A stretch of 64,000 bases of DNA from Chitinophagaceae bacterium (GTDB lineage: Bacteria; Bacteroidota; Bacteroidia; Chitinophagales; Chitinophagaceae): contig JAMLHL010000020.1 in the NCBI GenBank assembly GCA_023957125.1, forward strand, positions 24,662 to 88,661, given 5' to 3'. The notes below the pieces were generated by a model. That model made no database searches, was not told where the DNA came from, and was given only the letters and a program-made list of their open reading frames with translations. Both the position numbers and the translations under genes were made by a program. Positions 1-8,721 of the stretch are shown here, in pieces; within the stretch, counting starts at the first letter, position 1; the number at the start of each line of letters is the position of its first letter.

Positions 1-2
1 TT

Positions 3-191
3 TTGTCGGAAACAGGCATTTTTTCAAGCAAGGGGGAAGCCCGCAAAATGATACTGAACGGCGGGGTAAGCATTAACCGCCACCGGATCAGCGATGTTGC
101 CATGCGGATTGACACGTCCTCCTTACTGCACAACCGGTATATCCTGGTACAAAAGGGAAGAAAAAACTACTACCTGGTAAAAGCAATTTAA
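3..191 (+). CDS. tyrS: Tyrosyl-tRNA synthetase, C-terminal S4 domain (partial, cut by window edge)
   Basis: Only the last 62 or so residues are present; the reading frame is open to the window edge, so the start lies outside. The visible part has the S4 RNA-binding pattern of bacterial TyrRS: FSSKGEARKMILNGGVSIN followed by a basic tail ending KGRKNYYLVKA. In TyrRS this C-terminal domain contacts the variable and anticodon arms of tRNA-Tyr. A tRNA-Gln gene follows downstream with its own promoter. The S4 fold occurs in other RNA-binding proteins, but this tail and its end-of-protein position fit TyrRS best. Confidence 0.88.
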   Translation: MSETGIFSSKGEARKMILNGGVSINRHRISDVAMRIDTSSLLHNRYILVQKGRKNYYLVKAI

Positions 192-203
192 TTCGGCTTG
201 AAA

Positions 204-235
204 TTTGGTTTACATGCTGCCAGTATTTACTTTTG
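204..235 (+). promoter_or_regulatory. Housekeeping-type promoter for tRNA-Gln
   Basis: TTTG at 204-207, 20 bases, then TACTTTTG at 228-235. This matches the Bacteroidota primary sigma pattern TTTG-N19-21-TAnnTTTG in both boxes and spacing. The tRNA begins about 30 bases further on. Confidence 0.75.
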
Positions 236-266
236 CAGCCCTCAGGTTCTTATTGAATTTCAGGAT

Positions 267-337
267 TGGCCTATAGTATAATGGTAGTACAACAGATTTT
301 GGTTCTGTCTGTCTTGGTTCGAATCCAGGTAGGCCAA
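267..337 (+). tRNA. tRNA-Gln (anticodon TTG)
   Basis: The cloverleaf folds fully. Acceptor stem TGGCCTA (267-273) pairs with TAGGCCA (330-336), with discriminator A337. The D stem is GTA/TAC, the anticodon stem ACAGA/TCTGT with loop TTTTGGT giving anticodon TTG at 299-301, and the T stem CTTGG/CCAGG with loop TTCGAAT. The 3' CCA is not encoded, so it must be added enzymatically. Confidence 0.96.
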
Positions 338-340
338 CTT

Positions 341-375
341 AAAAAGACATGGTTAATAAATCCTGTCTTTTTTTA
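341..375 (+). terminator. Intrinsic terminator after tRNA-Gln
   Basis: AAAAAGACA at 341-349 pairs with the TGTCTTTTT starting at 364 and runs into a T tract, a standard factor-independent terminator just 3' of the tRNA. From 376 to 590 I see no gene or clear signal. Confidence 0.75.
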
Positions 376-590
376 TTAACAGCCCCCTGTGTAATACAAT
401 ATTATGTTAGTCCTGAAGTCGCTCACAAGTACCCCGGACTTTCACGGATAAGATTTGCCTGCGTTTTTTCGTGTCCTCCATGAGCTCTTTGACGTGTGTT
501 GCGCATCATAAGAATTGACTTATCGCCGGTTTTGTATCGTTTTTCTATAATAATGTGATGAAAAACCCCGGATCCGTAACAAGCTTTGGG

Positions 591-935
591 TTATTTAGAT
601 ACCTGGAACTTGCCCGATTCGATAATCCTTCCGTCCTTATTCCGAAGTTGAAAGATATATACTCCCCTGGGGAAGTCTGAAAGATCAATCTGGTTGGAGG
701 AGTTTACGACGCTGATCTCAAACACTTTCTTTCCTAAAAAATTATAGATGACCAGGTTGTACGACCGGTTGTAATCTTTTTGAAAATCAAAGTTGATATA
801 AGTTGTAGCGGGATTGGGATAGAATTTCAAAATTTTTACAGGAAGATCTCTCGCCGATACAGGGTATCTCTCCTGGCTATAGCCGGAAAATTGTATGAAT
901 AACCCCATCAAAATTATTAGCGTAAAATTCCTCAC
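591..935 (-). CDS. Signal peptide plus T9SS type A sorting domain, almost no cargo
   Basis: This 114-residue protein has a signal peptide (about 1-20, ending GYSQ) and then, after only about 14 residues, a complete type A type IX secretion sorting domain: FYPNPATTYINF near 38-49, a central YNFLGKKVFE strand, PRGVYIFQLRNKDG, and a C-terminal GKFQVSK. In normal T9SS cargo this domain is the last ~75 residues of a much longer exported enzyme or adhesin and is recognised at the outer membrane. Here there is essentially no passenger. It lies 117 bases downstream of the PorP gene on the same strand. It could be a real small secreted protein or the surviving end of a deleted cargo gene; the intact signal peptide argues for the former. 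Confidence 0.8.
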   Translation of the reverse strand: MRNFTLIILMGLFIQFSGYSQERYPVSARDLPVKILKFYPNPATTYINFDFQKDYNRSYNLVIYNFLGKKVFEISVVNSSNQIDLSDFPRGVYIFQLRNKDGRIIESGKFQVSK

Positions 936-1052
936 CCGATAAAATTAGGATTTAATTCCAAAAGGAAACGTCAATTTTATGTTGTAAAGTATAGAAAAAA
1001 ATTTAATAATGATAATTTGAGGCGGGTGCATTTAAATGCCCCCTTTGAAGCC

Positions 1053-2108
1053 TCAGAACCTCGGACATCTTAATATATCTTTTGTGCTGCCGGCACCGTT
1101 CAGAAAACCGGTATAAGTCAGCGACAGCTCAAAACCACCTCTCCCCTGACTTGCTGTTCTCAACTGGGAAACATTCATATCATAACTGAATCCCAGGGAA
1201 AAAGGATGATAATCCAGCTTTACCACCGGAATGAACGCGTCGTCCCACCGGAGATAACCGCCTATATGTACAATATAATCGGGTTCTTCAAAATCCCCTA
1301 TCTTCCTGGAATACATAGCGCCGCCAATCAGCTCTTTATAATCTCCCTGGATACTGAAATCCGCGTTTATCGTAAGATAAGAATAGTCTCCCATAGCGGT
1401 TCTCAACCCGCCGGAAGCCACCCATTTGGGGAGATGTTGTAAACTATGGTAAAACGAATTGATAGGCCTGTTGAAATGATGATACGCCAGCCCTGCAAAA
1501 AAGTTGTTTTCTTTGCTGTCGCCTATGGAGGAGTTATAGCTCATGCCCACGCCTGCATCGAAATAGGAATAATTAGCAAGAAAAGTTTCCCCGTCGGGCA
1601 GTGAACCATTGTAATCGAAACCGTCGTACTGGTTATTGGTGGTAACCTTAGAGCGGTCTAAACTCCGGGAAACCCATCCCCCGGTAAAACCCAGTGAAAC
1701 ATACCGGTTCTTATCGGCATTCATGGATTTATGATAATTCACCGCAGGCAACAGATGGGTGGTATTCAAGGCAACGGCGCCCGCCCGGTCCCACAATACC
1801 TGCAGCCCCGTGGTTAGGAAATCATCTCCTTTTCCTACGGCAAATTTGTATTCCCCGCTAAGCGTTCCCGTCTGGTAAGGATTGGTTACGCTTCCCCATT
1901 GATTACGATATACCATCTGCGCTCTTACATCGCCTTCAAACAGTCCGGCCAAAGCGGGATTTCGGATTAAAGGCGCCTCATAGAATTGGGAAAAGTGAAG
2001 ATCCTGACACCATCCCGGGACAGACATACACAAAATGAAAAGCAGGAAGCTCCATTTTTGACGGACACTGCCGGACTTACTATAATATTTGTTCTTCAGA
2101 TCCGCCAT
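1053..2108 (-). CDS. PorP/SprF family type IX secretion outer-membrane protein
   Basis: The protein has 351 residues with an N-terminal signal peptide (hydrophobic stretch at about 20-34). The mature N terminus carries the PorP/SprF signature: DLHFSQFYEAPLIRNPA followed by G-rich amphipathic strands and a YRNQW motif. Family members are outer-membrane barrel proteins that work with T9SS and are usually encoded beside a large surface protein with a type B C-terminal domain, which they help attach or display. That is the arrangement here: the gene starts 4 bases after the giant PKD-protein gene ends, so the two should be co-transcribed and translationally linked. The specific pairing is inferred from this arrangement. 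Confidence 0.92.
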   Translation of the reverse strand: MADLKNKYYSKSGSVRQKWSFLLFILCMSVPGWCQDLHFSQFYEAPLIRNPALAGLFEGDVRAQMVYRNQWGSVTNPYQTGTLSGEYKFAVGKGDDFLTTGLQVLWDRAGAVALNTTHLLPAVNYHKSMNADKNRYVSLGFTGGWVSRSLDRSKVTTNNQYDGFDYNGSLPDGETFLANYSYFDAGVGMSYNSSIGDSKENNFFAGLAYHHFNRPINSFYHSLQHLPKWVASGGLRTAMGDYSYLTINADFSIQGDYKELIGGAMYSRKIGDFEEPDYIVHIGGYLRWDDAFIPVVKLDYHPFSLGFSYDMNVSQLRTASQGRGGFELSLTYTGFLNGAGSTKDILRCPRF

Positions 2109-2112
2109 CGGG

Positions 2113-5100
2113 TTATCTAATTAAAGTAATATTCCCTGTCATCGGAACGATTTGGGAATTTTCACAAACAAATTCCACGATATAAACATACACATCCGGG
2201 GGAACAGGCTTTCCTCCTACCCTGCCATTCCAGCCCATAGCCGGGTCGTTGGCGGAGAAATTACGCCGGTCGAAAAGAAGCTGTCCCCAGCGGTTGTAGA
2301 TCTTCATGGATTGCACGCTCGCCAGTCCCCTGCCCCGCGGATAAAACACATCGTTCATGCCGTCTCCGTTAGGAGAAAAGGTATTCGGCACAAAATAATT
2401 TTCCGCTTTACACACCACTTCCACCAATACATCCGCTGAATTAGAGCAGGTATTGCTGTCCGTTACCTGGATATTATAGGTAGTAGTTAACGCAGGCCTG
2501 GCTACCGGGTTAGCGCAATGAACACAGCTTAATCCATCAGGAGGCGTCCAGTTGTACTGGCTGATCCCACCGCTATAACTCACCGGCAACACCACTTCTC
2601 CGCGAACCGGGATAACCACGTTTTGCGCTGTAATAACGGGCAGAGAAGCAACGGTCAGGGAATGTGCAGTCATATCCTTACAGCCGAAACTGTTCGAAGC
2701 CGTGAGGGTAACATTATAATTCCCGGGGGCATCGTAGCTGATGGTATTGTTTCTTTCGGCAGACGTTCTCCCGTCGCCAAAATTCCAAGTCCAGATCAAA
2801 GCGGTATCAGGCGGTTGCGCCAGTGCACCATCGAAAACAACAGCCCGGTTTACACAGGTGATATCATCCACCGCAATTACCGGGGCGGGCGTACGATATA
2901 CAAATACCGTATCGGTAAATTTACTTTCGCAGTGACTTTGCGTAGTGGTGGTAAGCGTGACAGTGTGCATACCCGGCTGCGAAAAAATATGGGGAGGCGG
3001 ATTCTTTTCTGTTGAGTTTGGCGTACCGTTAAACTCCCAAAGTTGCGATACCACAGGATCTCCGGTTCTCGCTATGGAGTAATTGGTAACAAAAACAGTT
3101 CCTGAATCGCAAAACTGTTTTTTATCTATATTAAACACCGGAACGGCGCCATTTATAACGATATTTGACCGACCGTTAGCTCTCGCCTGGCAGCCTGTTG
3201 GGTCTTGCAGAAATAAATAAGGACCATAAGGATTGGGATAATCATAAAGATGCTGCAGATTGGTTTGTCCCGACGAATCTACTGCGCCATCTCCATAAAA
3301 AAACTTAAAGTCAATACCCGGAGGAGGAGCGATATTAAAGTTTACGGTAAGCGAATCGCAGGCAAACGGCGGCACGGTATAATCAATTTTAGTGGCGAGG
3401 TCGTTGGGATTATATACATTGATCTGGTGAGATGCAGAGTCAATGCAGCCTCCATATCCCTTTACAAATAATTTAGCGGTATAACTGTCATAGGTATCAT
3501 AGAAGTGCCTGGGGTTGGTCAGCGTGGACCGGGTGCTGTCTCCAAAATCCCAGTAAAAAGATTCGAAGTTTTCCGCCCTGGCAAAAAATTTCGTTTCCAG
3601 CAATCCGCAAACCGAAACCGTATCCTCAATATCAAACGCGGCAATTGGATTTTTTACATCAATGTAATCGGTGCGGATCAATGAATCCGTGCACCCCAGC
3701 GTGTCGGTTACCACCAGCTTTACAGTATATATGCCCTCATCATATATGACTGAAGGATTAGGATCTGAAGAGGTTTGACCATTTCCCAGGTTCCACTGAT
3801 ATTTTAATCCTACACCAACAGAGGAATCCCTCAGGTTTAGCTGCGGTCCGGGACAGAACATCGTATTGAGTGTGCCAAACCCGGCTTTCGGAGCCGTTAC
3901 AAGAACGTCATCCGGCAGGGTATATGCAGCGGTACACCCGGCGTCATCTTTAACCGTGAGCTTAACAGGATAGGATCCTGCAGCCGTGAACTGGTGAGCA
4001 AACGGCGCCGACGCGAAAGCCCGGGTTTCACCGTCTCCAAAATCCCACAGCCATTGCGTTATGCCTGCTTCAGCGGCAGATTGATCGTTAAAAGTGAGGG
4101 TATTGTTTTCGCAGGCACCGGCGGCATCTGCTGTGAACAATGCTACCGGACGGCTGACAACGATCGTTTGCGAGCTTGAATCCACACAACTATATTTATC
4201 CGTTACCACTAACACGATTTTTTGCTGACCCGGAGTAGCAAATAAGCTATCAAGGGACCTCCCCCTGTCAAAAGAAGAGCCGCCAATGCTCCAGTTATAG
4301 GATGCCACATTAATGCTGTCTTCCAAAGCGGTTAAGACAACCGATTCGTTAAGGCAGACTTTATCCTTTGAAACGGTAAAATTCTTTTCGATCGGATCAA
4401 GATACAGCTTTTTGATCTTTACACTCGGCATACAACCGTTCCCATTATCTATAGTAAGCTTTACGGTATATTCTCCCGGGGAGCCGTAGGTAATCAATCC
4501 CGGGTTTTGCTCATCTGAAGTTTGCCCATCGCCAAAATCCCAAGAATAAGTTACCGGGTCGCCTGCTTTTACCAGGGAGCTATCGCTGAACGTTACCCGC
4601 AGTCGGTTATCGCAATCCACTTCGGCACCAAACTTCGCAACAGGCGCAGGAATGGTGATGTAATTTGTTTTTGTACGAGCCGGCGCCAGACAGCCGTTAT
4701 TCCCCGCGATCAGTGTTACCGAAACTTTGCCGGTATCCTGGAAAACATGCACAGGATTTGCCAGGGTTGAAGTATCCCCATCTCCAAAACTCCAGAGCCA
4801 TTCATTAGCGCCCGGGGCATTGGCCGTAAACCTTACAGAGTCGGAAGAGCAACCCAGAGCCAGAGGCGCTGCGTTAAAATCAACGGCAGAAGGCGCGTCT
4901 CCAACCCTGATGGTTCTGCGTATCTGCTGCACGCAACCACCGTTGGTTGTAACCGTTAATACAACATCATAAGTCCCTATGCTGGCATAGATATGAGAGG
5001 GATTAGCGCCTGTAGCGCTTGTTCCGTCACCCCAATCCCAGGAGTAGGAGTCAATACCATCAGGTGAAGTGGCGGTTACCGATGGATTCACCGTGAGTGG

Positions 5101-6441
5101 TCTGCAGCCGCCCCGGGGCAGATTAGCGATATCAATAGTCGCCGGCGTTATGGATACAAAACCTGCTTTGGTGATGGTGGCTTCGCAGCCTGTGGCGGTA
5201 ATAACTTTTAAGGTAACATTATAGTTGCCCGGCTTTTGATATTCATGTGAAGGGTTTTGCTCTGTTGACGTGGAGCCATCGCCAAAATGCCATTCCCACC
5301 AGGTCGTATTTGCCGTCAGGTCTTGAAAACTAACCGTAAGCGGTGCGCCGCAACCAATGTTATTGGCAGCTGTAAAATCCACCGCCGGCTTTACGATCTT
5401 TATCACCTGGGTTACAGAATCCGCACAATCTGCATACCTGCTTACCAGCTTAACAGTGTAATTACGGGTTGAGGAATAGGTTTTAACAGGAGACAGCTCG
5501 GAAGACTGGGTACCATCGCCGAAATCCCACAAGGTGAAAACAGCTCCCGCAGCGGAAGTATTCTGAAAAGCAGTTTGCTGATTCACGCAGGCGCTGTCGG
5601 GAATATTCATCGCTGTGGCATAAGTGGTAACAGGGATGGTGCTGTCTATGGCAGATACGCAGCCATAGCTGCTTGTGGTAGTCAGCTTTACCTGGTAATT
5701 ACCGTTGCTGTTATATACTATGCCCGAAGGATCTTTATCCGTAGAAGTAACGCCATTGCCAAATTCCCATTGATAGGTAAGGGTGCCCGGACCGCTCGAC
5801 TCATTGGTAAACGTTACATTAAAGGGCGGTTTACATTCTGCAGGGGGCGTGCTGGTAAAGTTGGCTTCAATACCTGCCACCATCCTTATATACCTGTTTC
5901 GCCCGCTCCTGCCCACGCAACCATTACTGCTGGTTGCTGTCAGGGAAACATTATAATATCCCGTTTCCGTATAAGTATGTTGCGGATCTTGGGCCGTAGA
6001 AGTTCCGCCATCGCCAAAATTCCATTCCCAGGAGGAGATCGTACCTTCTGCTGAAGTAGCCTCCCCTGTGAAATTAATGGCGGCCGGTATGCATGCCGTG
6101 GTGGCATCAGCAGAAAGCGATACAACCGGAGAAGGATATACCGTAATATAGGCGTCTTTCGTGACGCCATTGGCGCCATTGGAATTACGTACGGTCAATT
6201 TAACCGTATAAGTACCCGGCTGCGAATACGTTGCGGATGGATTTCGAACATTAGACAGCTGGTTGTTGCCCAAATCCCAGTCCCAATACTTAGGATCGCC
6301 CGTGGACAGGTCTTTAAAATTGACCCGCAGGGGCGCACAACCCGACAGCACAGAGCCTGAAAAATCCGCTACGGGTGTTTGGGCATTGACGGCCTGAAGA
6401 AACATTAATAATATAACAATATTCAGGATCCTTTTTTCCAA
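2113..6441 (-). CDS. Giant PKD-repeat surface protein with gliding-motility type B T9SS C-terminal domain
   Basis: The protein has 1442 residues: a signal peptide (1-20, ending VNAQ), then about 15 PKD-type immunoglobulin-like repeats of roughly 80-90 residues to about residue 1270. Most repeats carry a W-x-FGDG-x-TS core and a G-x-Y-x-V-x-L strand; repeats 9, 13 and 14 are degenerate (SIGG, FYGDG, EFNGT). A linker with a CxxC (LSCVHCANP) follows, then a type B sorting domain in the last ~95 residues (VPNTFSPNGDGMNDVF, IYNRWGQLLF, PPDVYVYIVEF). Such proteins are exported by Sec then T9SS and act as adhesins or matrix proteins. The PorP gene lies 4 bases downstream. Ligand unknown. The opposite strand shows long open frames only because the repeats share one codon pattern. 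Confidence 0.93.
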   Translation of the reverse strand: MEKRILNIVILLMFLQAVNAQTPVADFSGSVLSGCAPLRVNFKDLSTGDPKYWDWDLGNNQLSNVRNPSATYSQPGTYTVKLTVRNSNGANGVTKDAYITVYPSPVVSLSADATTACIPAAINFTGEATSAEGTISSWEWNFGDGGTSTAQDPQHTYTETGYYNVSLTATSSNGCVGRSGRNRYIRMVAGIEANFTSTPPAECKPPFNVTFTNESSGPGTLTYQWEFGNGVTSTDKDPSGIVYNSNGNYQVKLTTTSSYGCVSAIDSTIPVTTYATAMNIPDSACVNQQTAFQNTSAAGAVFTLWDFGDGTQSSELSPVKTYSSTRNYTVKLVSRYADCADSVTQVIKIVKPAVDFTAANNIGCGAPLTVSFQDLTANTTWWEWHFGDGSTSTEQNPSHEYQKPGNYNVTLKVITATGCEATITKAGFVSITPATIDIANLPRGGCRPLTVNPSVTATSPDGIDSYSWDWGDGTSATGANPSHIYASIGTYDVVLTVTTNGGCVQQIRRTIRVGDAPSAVDFNAAPLALGCSSDSVRFTANAPGANEWLWSFGDGDTSTLANPVHVFQDTGKVSVTLIAGNNGCLAPARTKTNYITIPAPVAKFGAEVDCDNRLRVTFSDSSLVKAGDPVTYSWDFGDGQTSDEQNPGLITYGSPGEYTVKLTIDNGNGCMPSVKIKKLYLDPIEKNFTVSKDKVCLNESVVLTALEDSINVASYNWSIGGSSFDRGRSLDSLFATPGQQKIVLVVTDKYSCVDSSSQTIVVSRPVALFTADAAGACENNTLTFNDQSAAEAGITQWLWDFGDGETRAFASAPFAHQFTAAGSYPVKLTVKDDAGCTAAYTLPDDVLVTAPKAGFGTLNTMFCPGPQLNLRDSSVGVGLKYQWNLGNGQTSSDPNPSVIYDEGIYTVKLVVTDTLGCTDSLIRTDYIDVKNPIAAFDIEDTVSVCGLLETKFFARAENFESFYWDFGDSTRSTLTNPRHFYDTYDSYTAKLFVKGYGGCIDSASHQINVYNPNDLATKIDYTVPPFACDSLTVNFNIAPPPGIDFKFFYGDGAVDSSGQTNLQHLYDYPNPYGPYLFLQDPTGCQARANGRSNIVINGAVPVFNIDKKQFCDSGTVFVTNYSIARTGDPVVSQLWEFNGTPNSTEKNPPPHIFSQPGMHTVTLTTTTQSHCESKFTDTVFVYRTPAPVIAVDDITCVNRAVVFDGALAQPPDTALIWTWNFGDGRTSAERNNTISYDAPGNYNVTLTASNSFGCKDMTAHSLTVASLPVITAQNVVIPVRGEVVLPVSYSGGISQYNWTPPDGLSCVHCANPVARPALTTTYNIQVTDSNTCSNSADVLVEVVCKAENYFVPNTFSPNGDGMNDVFYPRGRGLASVQSMKIYNRWGQLLFDRRNFSANDPAMGWNGRVGGKPVPPDVYVYIVEFVCENSQIVPMTGNITLIR

Positions 6442-6506
6442 GCAGTAACGAATTTTAATAGTCAGATTATGTACAGTAGATAATGATTGCCTTCCTGTTA
6501 AGCAGG

Positions 6507-6514
6507 CAAAATTA
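6507..6514 (-). promoter_or_regulatory. Probable -7 element for the PKD/PorP operon
   Basis: Read on the minus strand this is TAATTTTG, matching TAnnTTTG. Transcription would start near 6500, leaving a leader of about 60 bases before the start at 6441. No good -33 box is visible. Confidence 0.45.
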
Positions 6515-6632
6515 CCCTATTTTTCTTTCAGTTCAGGGTATATAGTCGGGATTTTAACCTGCAGTCAAACGCGAATGATCTTTCTTAAAATACGAAGCGA
6601 AAGCCGGGAAAGTTGGGTTAATGGAAAGTATG

Positions 6633-7067
6633 CTATTCCTTTTTCACCAGCTTAAGATAAGCCACCCGGACGGAATTAAAGGGTTCTGCTTCTACCAGTT
6701 TCATCGTGTTGTTGGTAATTTTCCAGGTGTCATTTAACCTTAACAAAGGCTCGCCTGCCCCTGAGAAATTTGAATAGATGGTCAGCTCATTGGCATCGCC
6801 TTCCCAATTGCCCGTTACCTGTCCCTGACCGGATCTTTTAATAGCCAGTACCGTTCCATCCCGCTCAAACTGAAATTCATAATCGCTGAAATCTTCCGTA
6901 ATGTCCTCGTCATTCTCTTTAAATACCTGTACCAGCCACCGGCCGTTCGTCATAGCGTCTATAATGAATTTCCTGGCAATATCTTCCTTTATCTTTTTGC
7001 ATTGTATGCCCCCCGATAAAACCAACAGAAAAAATGCCAGGGGATACCAAAAACGAAGTTTTTCCAT
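6633..7067 (-). CDS. Small exported protein or lipoprotein with a lipocalin-like barrel pattern
   Basis: The protein has 144 residues with a hydrophobic N terminus ending LSGGIQCKK; the Cys at 23 could be lipidated, but the -1 residue is Gln, not the usual small residue, so this is uncertain. The rest resembles small lipocalin-like proteins of Bacteroidota: a helix, then NGRWLVQVFKEN, then alternating strands (FQFERDGTVLAI, GNWEGDANELTIYS, DTWKITNNTMKLV). In those families the W-x-V and FxxDG motifs begin the barrel. Ligand and role are unknown. The gene starts 10 bases after the M32 peptidase gene ends, so it is probably in its operon. Confidence 0.6.
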   Translation of the reverse strand: MEKLRFWYPLAFFLLVLSGGIQCKKIKEDIARKFIIDAMTNGRWLVQVFKENDEDITEDFSDYEFQFERDGTVLAIKRSGQGQVTGNWEGDANELTIYSNFSGAGEPLLRLNDTWKITNNTMKLVEAEPFNSVRVAYLKLVKKE

Positions 7068-7077
7068 AGCTCACAAT

Positions 7078-8577
7078 TTAATCGAAATGATAAATGTCCT
7101 GGTATTTGGCAGTAAGATACTGCATAAAATACCCTAACTGTAACGACGCTCCCGTTATTTTATTACATAATTCCTTACCGGTAAATCTCCTTCCGTATTG
7201 ATACACATTCAGTTGCAGCCATTGATGAACAGACGTATAGTCGCCTCGTCCAACCTCTTTTAGTAAACCGGGGTTACCGCTTTGCATATAATGATAAAAC
7301 TGAGCCGCATAAAGACTGCCTAAGGTGTAGGTGGGAAAATACCCGAAACTGCCATGGCTCCAATGGATATCCTGGAGGCAACCGTTTTTATCATCCGGCA
7401 CGGCAACACCCAGCAGATCCTTATACAGGTCATTCCACAAGGAGGGGATATCCTTCGCGGTTATACTGCCTTCCATCAGCTTTTTCTCAATTTCATACCG
7501 GATCAGGATGTGAAAATGATAGGTGAGTTCATCCGCCTCTGTCCGGATCAGGGAAGGCTTCACCCCGTTTACTGCCGCATACAACTGCCGGGAGCTCACC
7601 TGTTTTAACGAAGGAAAGTACTGTTGGAATAAAGAGATATTGCAGTCCAGGAAAGGCAGGCTGCGCCCGATACAGTTTTCCCACAACCTGCTTTGCGATT
7701 CATGAATACCGATCGAACAATATTCCCCAAGCGGCAAACCGTATTGACCGGATGGCAGGCCCTGCTCATACAATGCATGCCCGCCCTCATGCAGGCAGCT
7801 CCAGGTCATGGACGCCAGGTTATGTTCATCAATCCGTGTGGTAACCCGCACATCACCGGTATTAAAATTGGTGGTAAAAGGATGTTCTGAAAGGTCCTGC
7901 CGGCCCCGCTCAAAATCAAACCCCATCTGTTTCAATAAATCCAATCCCAACCGCCACTGCGCATCTTTGTCAAAATGCTGATGCAAAAATGCCTGCTCCG
8001 GAACCGGGCTGTCCATCACCTTCAGCAACAGGGGCTTTAATGAACTTTGCAAATCAAGAAACAACTCATCCAGCCAGGCCACAGAAGCGCCCTTTTCAAA
8101 CTCGTTCAGCAAAGCGTCATAGGGATGATCTTCAAACCCCAACACCTGGGTTTCCTCCTTCTTCAGCCGGATAAGGTGATCAAGACTTGTTTCAAAAACA
8201 GCAAAATCATTTTGTTTACGCGCGTCTATCCATGCATGATAGCTCGTACTGACCGCCTCCGAAAGTTCCCTGACAAAAGAAGATGAATATTTTTCATTTT
8301 TCCTATAATCTTCCAGGGTCAGGCTGATATTCCGCTGCTGAAGCTCTGTGAGTCCCTCGGCCGCGGACAGTTCCTGAAGTAGAATACCTAAGTTCTTATC
8401 CGCAAAAAGCTGATGCGCTATTTCACTCAGGGTAGCCATCTGCTGCGCCCGCATGGCAACGCCACCGGACGGCATATAAGTCTCCTGATCCCATTGCAAC
8501 ACAGCCAGTGCATATTTAACATCCGCTATTTTACGCATCTGCGCCGTGTACTGTTCGTATAGTTGTTGTGAAGTCAT
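7078..8577 (-). CDS. M32 family metallocarboxypeptidase
   Basis: The zinc signature HEGGH is at about residues 263-267 and the third-ligand region IHESQSRLWEN at 292-302, both diagnostic of M32 (Taq-type) carboxypeptidases, which trim C-terminal residues from peptides in the cytoplasm. Length is 499 residues, as usual for the family. The reading frame stays open to 8712, but that extension is translated intergenic repeat (RYQVSGLKVQV type). The family-like N terminus begins MTSQQLYEQYTAQ, so I place the start at 8577. No signal peptide. The upstream neighbour is the DUF695-RraB gene, separated by the repeat; a lipoprotein gene follows after 10 bases. Confidence 0.93.
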   Translation of the reverse strand: MTSQQLYEQYTAQMRKIADVKYALAVLQWDQETYMPSGGVAMRAQQMATLSEIAHQLFADKNLGILLQELSAAEGLTELQQRNISLTLEDYRKNEKYSSSFVRELSEAVSTSYHAWIDARKQNDFAVFETSLDHLIRLKKEETQVLGFEDHPYDALLNEFEKGASVAWLDELFLDLQSSLKPLLLKVMDSPVPEQAFLHQHFDKDAQWRLGLDLLKQMGFDFERGRQDLSEHPFTTNFNTGDVRVTTRIDEHNLASMTWSCLHEGGHALYEQGLPSGQYGLPLGEYCSIGIHESQSRLWENCIGRSLPFLDCNISLFQQYFPSLKQVSSRQLYAAVNGVKPSLIRTEADELTYHFHILIRYEIEKKLMEGSITAKDIPSLWNDLYKDLLGVAVPDDKNGCLQDIHWSHGSFGYFPTYTLGSLYAAQFYHYMQSGNPGLLKEVGRGDYTSVHQWLQLNVYQYGRRFTGKELCNKITGASLQLGYFMQYLTAKYQDIYHFD

Positions 8578-8721
8578 TTTGAAGTTTGGAAGTTTGAAGT
8601 TTGGGAAGTTGCAGGTTGCAGGTCCCGGGTCGCAGGGGTGTGGCCGATACCTGCACCTTGAGACCTGCACCTTGAGACCTGATACCTGGTACCTGAGACC
8701 TGGTACCTGCAACCCGCGCCC
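8578..8721. repeat. Intergenic text-like repeat block between DUF695 and M32 genes
   Basis: From 8578 the plus strand repeats GAAGTTTG-type words three to four times, then GCAGGTTGCAGGT, then changes polarity to C-rich words: CTGCACCTTGAGAC twice, then GATACCTGGTACCTGAGACC and GGTACCTGC. The block fills the whole gap and is open in several frames. Related words recur at 14340-14805, 29048-29125, 52511-52797 and 63683-64000. I see no transposase signature. Confidence 0.75.

Noticed and set aside
376..590. 28-codon minus-strand frame between tRNA-Gln and the sorting-domain gene
   Set aside because: Not supported by any motif or start signal.
1019..1054. Hairpin (GAGGC/GCCTC) at the PorP stop codon as a terminator
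   Set aside because: The nearest T run is about 20 bases past the stem, so it does not meet the pattern of an intrinsic terminator.
5575..6054. 159-codon open frame on the plus strand opposite the PKD gene (and similar ones at 2623-3015 and 2152-2439)
   Set aside because: It is antisense to a clearly coding repeat protein; its openness comes from the repeated codon pattern. No signal or family motif.
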